The translations under genes and the position numbers were made by a program. From Planosporangium thailandense (GTDB lineage: Bacteria > Actinomycetota > Actinomycetes > Mycobacteriales > Micromonosporaceae), in assembly GCF_011947195.1 (NCBI RefSeq), contig NZ_JAATVY010000002.1:434001-498000 (forward strand): a stretch of 64,000 nucleotides of DNA, written 5' to 3'. This document shows, in pieces, positions 59,630-64,000 of this stretch; positions within the stretch are counted from its first letter, which is position 1; each line of letters opens with the position of its first letter. Below the pieces are notes generated by a model. The model was given only the letters and a program-made list of their open reading frames with translations. It did not search any database and was not told the DNA's origin.

Positions 59630-60090
59630 CCGACTGGACAGACGACGGCGAGACGCGTCGGGTACGCGGGCTTAAGCGCCGTGCCGAGACCGAGACCCGT
59701 CCCATTCCCATACCGCCGGAGCTGGTCAAGCTTCTGCGCGACCACATCGACCGTGACGGCGTTGCCGAGGACGGTCGTCTCTTCCGAGCAGCTCGGGGCG
59801 GCCATCTGTCCGAGTCCGCCTACGGACGGGTCTGGCGAAATGCCCGAGCCAAAGCGCTTACGCCGGAACAGGCGGCCTCGCCGCTGGCCGGGCGTCCGTA
59901 CACCTTAGGCACGCTGCGGTCTCACTTTGGCTGAACGGGGGAGTGCCCGCGACCGAGGTTGCTCGCCGAGGCGGCCATGGGGTTGCGGTGCTGCTCCGGG
60001 TCTACACCGGCTGCACCGACGGCGAGGAGGGGCTGGTCAACAAGCGGATCGAGCGGGCGTTGAGGGCCAGCCGGGGCCGGGGCCGCATCG
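59630..60090 (+). pseudogene. Frameshifted tyrosine recombinase remnant
   Basis: The frame WTDDGETRRVRGLK, TETRPIPIPPELVKLLRDHI, GRLFRAARGGHLSESAYGRV and AKALTPEQAASPLAGRPYTL is integrase. Near 59906 one base is lost, and the homology continues in another frame as HAAVSLWLNGGVPATEVARR to VYTGCTDGEEG. The N-terminal third is not recognisable. It is a second decayed integrase, independent of the fragment at 56 kb. Confidence 0.85.
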
Positions 60091-60192
60091 GGGGAAGCGG
60101 TCATGATCGCAATAGGTTGCCGGGCATGCCCGCTGGTAGATGAGCTACAGCATGGCCAAACTGCCGCACACTTGAAAACCGTTTCGGCGAGA

Positions 60193-60498
60193 TCAGCTGG
60201 GACGCGGTCCGTCGAGCAGCGCGTCGAGTTGATCCTCCGTACGGCGCACAAGCTCGTCCCGCTCCTGCTGGTCGAGCTGCTCATAATGCGACCAGAACCG
60301 CCCGAACGCCGATCCAAGCGCGTCGCCGTAGGCATCCGACATGGCGGCCCGGCGCAGGTCGAGGTGGCCGCTCAGGACGCCTTCGGCCATTTCGCGCAGC
60401 GGCCCCTCGGGGCCGGTTGCCAGCTTGGTCAGGCTGGCGCGCAGCAGCTTCGCCAGGCGGGGGTCGTCGCTGGCCACTTCGTACACGCTGTCGTGCAT
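60193..60498 (-). CDS. Small acidic helical protein of the secretion-substrate cluster
   Basis: A 101-residue soluble helical protein. It starts 17 bases after the stop of the 366-residue protein and has no recognised domain. LDQQERDELVRRTEDQLDALLDG suggests a coiled coil. It is the last gene of a three-gene operon and may be a chaperone or immunity protein; this is inferred only from context. Confidence 0.6.
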   Translation of the reverse strand: MHDSVYEVASDDPRLAKLLRASLTKLATGPEGPLREMAEGVLSGHLDLRRAAMSDAYGDALGSAFGRFWSHYEQLDQQERDELVRRTEDQLDALLDGPRPS

Positions 60499-60514
60499 GT
60501 CGGCGCCTCCGGCT

Positions 60515-61615
60515 TCAGCTCGCGACCTGGGGGCCTATGGCCAGTGGATTGCTGTAGGCGTTGTACCCGGACAGATTCGGAAAACTTGCGTTCTGCAGCA
60601 TGGGCAGTAGCGCGTCGATGGCTCCGACGGCGCCCTGCACGAAACCGTAGACCTTGCTCATTGCTGCGGTGGCGTCGGCCCACATGTTGAGCATCTCGCA
60701 CACCTCGACGGTCGCGACGCCGTATCCGACCACCGCGCCGACGCCGGTCTCGGCGGTTACGGTTCCGGCCGCGGCTGCGATGCCCGCGATGATGGCAGCA
60801 TCAGCGATGCCTTTGAGCCAGCCTGTTACCGCTTCTGAGACGCTGTACACGCCATGTGCGATCGAGTCGAACTGCTTGGAGATCTCCCGTATCGGGTTGA
60901 CCAGATCGTCGATACCACCCGCCAGCCCAGTGAAGTGCTGGTAGGCGGCGCCAGCGGCGACGCCTGTCCAGCCGCCGCGAAGCGCGATGGCGCCGCCCTG
61001 CACGTTGTATCCAAGGTCGTGCAGCGCGTCGGCGGCCCGACCGATCGCCACGCCGCCCTTGGCGACGGCCTGCCAATCGCCAATGAAGAACTCTGAGGCC
61101 TTGTCCAGCGGGTTGAAGCCGAAAACGAAGTCGAAGCCCTTCAGCATCCAGTTGGAGATGCTGATGTCGTCCATGAAGGACAACGGGTGCGTGTACTTCA
61201 CGTCGTCAACCGGTTTGAGTCGCCCGGATGGCTCGCGGGAATCGGAGAAGGACGGAGCACACTCGTTGGCTGCCCACTCCTTCTCTAAGGCTGTTAGTGC
61301 GCCCGCACACCGGCCGGGTAGCGTCGCATCCGCTCGTGCAGCAGCGGCAACGTCAGCCGTCCGGTAATAGGTTGCTGCCCGCGCAAGCCCCTCCTGGCTG
61401 TCGTGCAGGATCCTCGCGGCCTTCGCCGCCGCCTCGGCGGCGGTACTCATTGCGCGGATTTGCGCGGTGCCAGCCAGTTCGATGAGCGGTCCGTTTAAGT
61501 TACCGTCGGTCCTGTACTGGTCTAGGTACCGCTTCACGCTGGTGGCATCGTCTGCGCCCCTGCCCAACTGGGCCGCGTAGCCGTCAAGATAACTCGGCTG
61601 CACTTTCAACGTCAC
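60515..61615 (-). CDS. ESX/WXG-like secretion-type protein of unknown function
   Basis: A 366-residue protein. The first 100 residues are helical, like WXG-type secretion domains (SYLDGYAAQLGRGADDATSV and AAEAAAKAARILHDSQEGLARAA), with no W-X-G turn seen. The middle has a hydrophobic glycine/alanine stretch (AIIAGIAAAAGTVTAETGVG), and the C-terminus is YNAYSNPLAIG. It lacks a signal peptide. GTG 61615 is the start. Its neighbours are a small membrane protein upstream and a small helical protein downstream, a layout shared with polymorphic-toxin clusters. Confidence 0.65.
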   Translation of the reverse strand: MTLKVQPSYLDGYAAQLGRGADDATSVKRYLDQYRTDGNLNGPLIELAGTAQIRAMSTAAEAAAKAARILHDSQEGLARAATYYRTADVAAAARADATLPGRCAGALTALEKEWAANECAPSFSDSREPSGRLKPVDDVKYTHPLSFMDDISISNWMLKGFDFVFGFNPLDKASEFFIGDWQAVAKGGVAIGRAADALHDLGYNVQGGAIALRGGWTGVAAGAAYQHFTGLAGGIDDLVNPIREISKQFDSIAHGVYSVSEAVTGWLKGIADAAIIAGIAAAAGTVTAETGVGAVVGYGVATVEVCEMLNMWADATAAMSKVYGFVQGAVGAIDALLPMLQNASFPNLSGYNAYSNPLAIGPQVAS

Positions 61616-61640
61616 GACTGTTCCCCCGTAGAGATCAGGC

Positions 61641-61985
61641 TTAGTGGTGAGCGCGCCAGGACAACCAGGTCACGAGGAAGAACTCCACGAACCCGACTAC
61701 CGTGCAGATCGCCGCCCAGAAGCCGAAGCGCCGCGACGTCTTGATCTCCGCTGCGCGGTGCGCGCAGATGCCGAGCACGGCACCGGCCAGCATCACCAGA
61801 CAGCCAGGCGCGATGGCCCACGACACGTTGCCTCGCGCCATCGCCAACAACCCGAAGAGGCCGATCATCCCGAAAAGGATGGACAGGTTTGCCGCATAGA
61901 AACGAATCCGCCAGATGGGACTGCTCTCCGTCTCCGCTGCTAGCTGCCGGCGCACATCTGCTATGAACGTACGTCGAAACGACAC
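61641..61985 (-). CDS. Small four-helix membrane protein
   Basis: A 114-residue protein with about three or four membrane helices (NLSILFGMIGLFGLLAMARG, APGCLVMLAGAVLGICA and FWAAICTVVGFVEFFLVTWL). GTG 61985 starts it. It is 25 bases upstream of the secretion-type gene and heads the operon. No family is recognised. Confidence 0.65.
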   Translation of the reverse strand: MSFRRTFIADVRRQLAAETESSPIWRIRFYAANLSILFGMIGLFGLLAMARGNVSWAIAPGCLVMLAGAVLGICAHRAAEIKTSRRFGFWAAICTVVGFVEFFLVTWLSWRAHH

Positions 61986-62209
61986 GCCTAACTCCCCGGT
62001 GATCTCACTCGTGGCCCAAGCGTATCGGCGATTGTCATTAGAGGTGGTCCCCGTCTCGGCGCAGTGGGCCCTCTCTGGCTGAACTGGTCGGGTCGGACGA
62101 GGTGATTCGTTTTATGTCTTATGGGTGATTCGTCGACGTCCCAGAGAGATAGCCGACCCGGCGTCGCCCGGATCGCTCAGGTGTCGTGGGTACCGGCCGA
62201 TGATCTGGC

Positions 62210-63352
62210 ATGAGCTTCACCACGCCCGCGCCCGGCGCCGACGCGCCGATGGACTGGCACCGCGCGCTGGCGGCCGTCCTGGCGGGCACCGACCAGCCTG
62301 CCCTGGTCACTCAGCCGATCGTCGACGTGGCCCACGCGAGGGTCGCAGGGTTCGAGGTGCTGTCCCGGTTCAGCGGCGGACCGGAGGAGCCCCCGGACGT
62401 CTGGTTCGCCCAGGCCGAGCGGCTCGGATGCGCCGCTGAGCTCACCGCCCGGGTGATCAACAAGGCGCTGGCCCTGCGCCGGACGCTGCCGCCGAACACG
62501 TTCCTCACGGTCAACGTCGAGCCGCATCTGGTATCGCACCCGGCGGTCCGCGACGCGTTGCACGCCGAAGGCGGCCTCCAGCGCCTCGTCGTCGAGCTCA
62601 CCGAGCACGTCCAGGCGACCGATGAGCGGAAGCTGCGTACCGCGCTCGACGAGATTCGCGCCGCCGGTGGTCTCATCGCCGTCGATGACGCCGGTACCGG
62701 GTACGCCGGCCTCGGCCAGCTCCTGGCGGTCCGGCCCGACATCGTGAAGCTCGACCGGGAGTTCATCGCCGGCGTCGACACCGACCCGACCCGGCGCGCC
62801 CTCGTGCAACTCATCGGCGATCTGGCCGCGCGGATGGACTGCTGGTTGCTGGCCGAAGGGGTTGAGACGGTCCCCGAACTGCAGACCCTCGCGTCGCTGG
62901 AGGTGCCGCTCGTGCAGGGATGGCTGCTGGCCCATCCCGCCGCGCCCTGGCCGGCGCTCGACTCCGGGGTGGTCGACCTGCTCCACGGCCTTGCCCAGCG
63001 GGTGAAGCTCGGCGAGTACGTGGCCCATCTCGTACGGGACTGTCCGCGGGCGCAGCTGCCCTCCGCAACGCCGGGGGTGATCTGCGACGAGGCGCCGGGT
63101 ACCGCGATCGTCGACGACCTGGGCCGTCCCCTGGGCGTGGTGGTTGGCGATTCGCTCGGCACCGCGCGCCTGGTACCGACGCTCACGGTCGCCCCGTCGT
63201 CGACACCTGTCGACCTCATCCGCCGCGCCATGGCCCGACCTGTCTGGCAGCGCGGTGCCCCGCTGGCCTGTACGGACGTCAGCGGCCGGCTGATCGGGCT
63301 CATCGACATCGCCGAGCTCAGCGAGGCCGCGATCACCGTGCTGCAACGGTGA
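62210..63352 (+). CDS. EAL-domain c-di-GMP phosphodiesterase with CBS-like C-terminus
   Basis: A 380-residue protein that probably hydrolyses c-di-GMP. The EAL domain (about 30-265) has EVLSRF in the EAL position, the metal ligands in NVEP, ELTE and DDAGTGYAGLGQL, the Lys in IVKLDREFIAG, the Glu in LLAEGVET and QGWLLAHP. The C-terminus (about 285-375) contains two strands GTAIVDDLGRPLGVVVGD and LACTDVSGRLIGLIDIAEL, like a CBS pair. There is no GGDEF domain and no membrane segment. The gene is followed by a DUF1059 gene. Confidence 0.88.
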   Translation: MSFTTPAPGADAPMDWHRALAAVLAGTDQPALVTQPIVDVAHARVAGFEVLSRFSGGPEEPPDVWFAQAERLGCAAELTARVINKALALRRTLPPNTFLTVNVEPHLVSHPAVRDALHAEGGLQRLVVELTEHVQATDERKLRTALDEIRAAGGLIAVDDAGTGYAGLGQLLAVRPDIVKLDREFIAGVDTDPTRRALVQLIGDLAARMDCWLLAEGVETVPELQTLASLEVPLVQGWLLAHPAAPWPALDSGVVDLLHGLAQRVKLGEYVAHLVRDCPRAQLPSATPGVICDEAPGTAIVDDLGRPLGVVVGDSLGTARLVPTLTVAPSSTPVDLIRRAMARPVWQRGAPLACTDVSGRLIGLIDIAELSEAAITVLQR

Positions 63353-63413
63353 CCGGCGTAGCACCGACCACGCAGTCCGGAAGCGACCGGACCGGTAACG
63401 AAGGGAAAGCACC

Positions 63414-63590
63414 ATGAAGAAGTTCCGCTGCGGCGACATCATCCCGGGCTGCGATGCTGTCTACACCGGCGACGAGGCGAGCATCCTCGCAGCCGCCGCC
63501 GTCCACGCCACAGCCGACCACGGTCTGCCGGAGTTCCCGGACGAACTCGCGGCCCGCGTCCGTGCCGCGATGTCCGAAGTCTCGGACTGA
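63414..63590 (+). CDS. DUF1059 small protein
   Basis: A 58-residue protein, MKKFRCGDIIPGCDAVYTGD at the N-terminus. The two Cys in FRCGD and PGCDAV and the His in HATADHGLPEF are the features of the DUF1059 (small predicted metal-binding) family. It lies 62 bases after the EAL gene and may be co-transcribed. The family function is unknown. Confidence 0.8.
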   Translation: MKKFRCGDIIPGCDAVYTGDEASILAAAAVHATADHGLPEFPDELAARVRAAMSEVSD

Positions 63591-63650
63591 TGGACGTGGG
63601 GTGGGTGCCGTCCTGAGGTGGCAGCCACCCCGCGATACTCCGCGTCCACT

Positions 63651-63697
63651 GATTTTGATCTCGGTCGACGCCGTTGTCGGCTGTGCGGATCAAAATC
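63651..63697. promoter_or_regulatory. 10-bp perfect inverted repeat before the AraC-family gene
   Basis: GATTTTGATC (63651-63660) and GATCAAAATC (63688-63697) are perfect inverted copies separated by 27 bases. They lie 55-101 bases upstream of the AraC-family start, the right place for an operator of that gene or of the DUF1059 gene side. An AT-rich motif stands out in this GC-rich DNA. Confidence 0.55.
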
Positions 63698-63751
63698 TTG
63701 ACGTACTGGCGGACACCCGGCCGGCTACCCTCCGAGATTTATGCTGGTGCG

Positions 63752-64000
63752 GTGAGGCCCGACGAGCTCAAGCACCTGCGGCGCGCCCGTGACCTGATCG
63801 ATCGGGAGTACGCGCGCCCGCTGGACGTACCGGCACTCGCCCGGGCCGCGCTCATGTCCCCGGGCCACTTCTCCCGGCAGTTCCGCGCGGCCTACGGCGA
63901 GACACCGTACAGCTACCTGATGACCCGGCGGATCGAGCGCGCCAAGGCCCTGCTGCGCCGTGGCGACCTGAGCGTCACCGAGGTGTGCATGGCCGTCGGC
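63752..64000 (+). CDS. AraC-family transcriptional regulator, partial (C-terminus off the window)
   Basis: The first 83 residues of an AraC-type regulator. The helix-turn-helix begins almost at the start: ALMSPGHFSRQFRAAYGETP then the second HTH begins at ERAKALLRRGDLSVTEVCMA. The DNA-binding domain therefore is N-terminal, with any ligand domain beyond the window end. GTG 63752 is the start. The inverted repeat at 63651-63697 is a candidate binding site. Confidence 0.85.
   Translation, partial: MRPDELKHLRRARDLIDREYARPLDVPALARAALMSPGHFSRQFRAAYGETPYSYLMTRRIERAKALLRRGDLSVTEVCMAVG

Noticed and set aside
60168..60182. A third copy of the att core (CTTGAAAACCG) near 60170
   Set aside because: Only about 11 bases match the tRNA-Ser anticodon region, with no T-arm or acceptor sequence after it. 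Chance cannot be excluded.

Overview
The window is high-GC DNA with actinobacterial gene content: a BldC developmental regulator, DUF3073, the split FGAM synthetase genes purS-purQ-purL with purF and purM, an ESX/WXG-type secretion substrate, a SoxR regulator and many GTG starts. The combination, together with a methyl-accepting chemotaxis protein (motile-spore genera), suggests the Micromonosporaceae. That placement is an inference, not a measurement.

Region by region. 1-5.7 kb: an OmpR-type response regulator and a partial sensor kinase, an aldehyde dehydrogenase, a PLP D-amino-acid deaminase-like enzyme and a methyltransferase. 5.7-10.3 kb: one very large pseudokinase/AAA/GAF/PAS signalling protein. 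10.5-16.4 kb: a CPA1-type cation/proton antiporter preceded by an overlapping 14-codon uORF, two hypothetical proteins, a threonine dehydratase-like enzyme, a membrane protein and a secreted beta-helix protein. 16.5-25.4 kb: a NarL-type two-component system, a YefM/RelE-like toxin-antitoxin pair behind a leaderless self-overlapping promoter, a META-domain lipoprotein, a secreted serine protease, oligopeptidase B and a chagasin-like protein. 25.4-27.7 kb: a type VII secretion-type cassette with a WXG protein carrying a cysteine-peptidase-like domain. 27.7-31.4 kb: a MaoC hydratase and long FabG, divergent from a thiolase across two tandem palindromic operators, matching the mycobacterial htdX-fabG4-fadA2 arrangement. 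31.5-42.8 kb: purine biosynthesis (purB, purS-purQ-purL, purF, purM) interleaved with a membrane-anchored surface protein and a sterol-carrier-like protein.

42.9-44.2 kb holds the most notable system: a radical SAM/SPASM enzyme whose 3' end overlaps a 65-residue peptide ending in packed aromatic-X-Asn/His motifs. This looks like an AmcB/AmcA (cyclophane RiPP, triceptide) pair lodged between purM and DUF3073. 44.4-54.2 kb: DUF3073, valine/leucine dehydrogenase, a conserved unknown, bldC, a beta-lactamase-like protein, a split transketolase divergent from soxR across a palindrome, a quinone oxidoreductase, a surface protein and a six-repeat FG-GAP-like secreted protein.

54.3-60.1 kb is a tRNA-Ser(UGA) integration hotspot. 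The 3' part of the tRNA is duplicated 3 kb downstream as a 62-bp direct repeat. The repeats enclose a nucleotidyltransferase of the lincosamide/aminoglycoside-resistance type, a small membrane protein, an integrase remnant and an autoregulated GntR/membrane-protein operon. Two more integrase remnants lie outside the repeats, and a chemotaxis receptor lies between the right repeat and the last remnant. The right end has a second secretion-substrate-like cluster, an EAL-domain protein, a DUF1059 protein and a partial AraC-family regulator.
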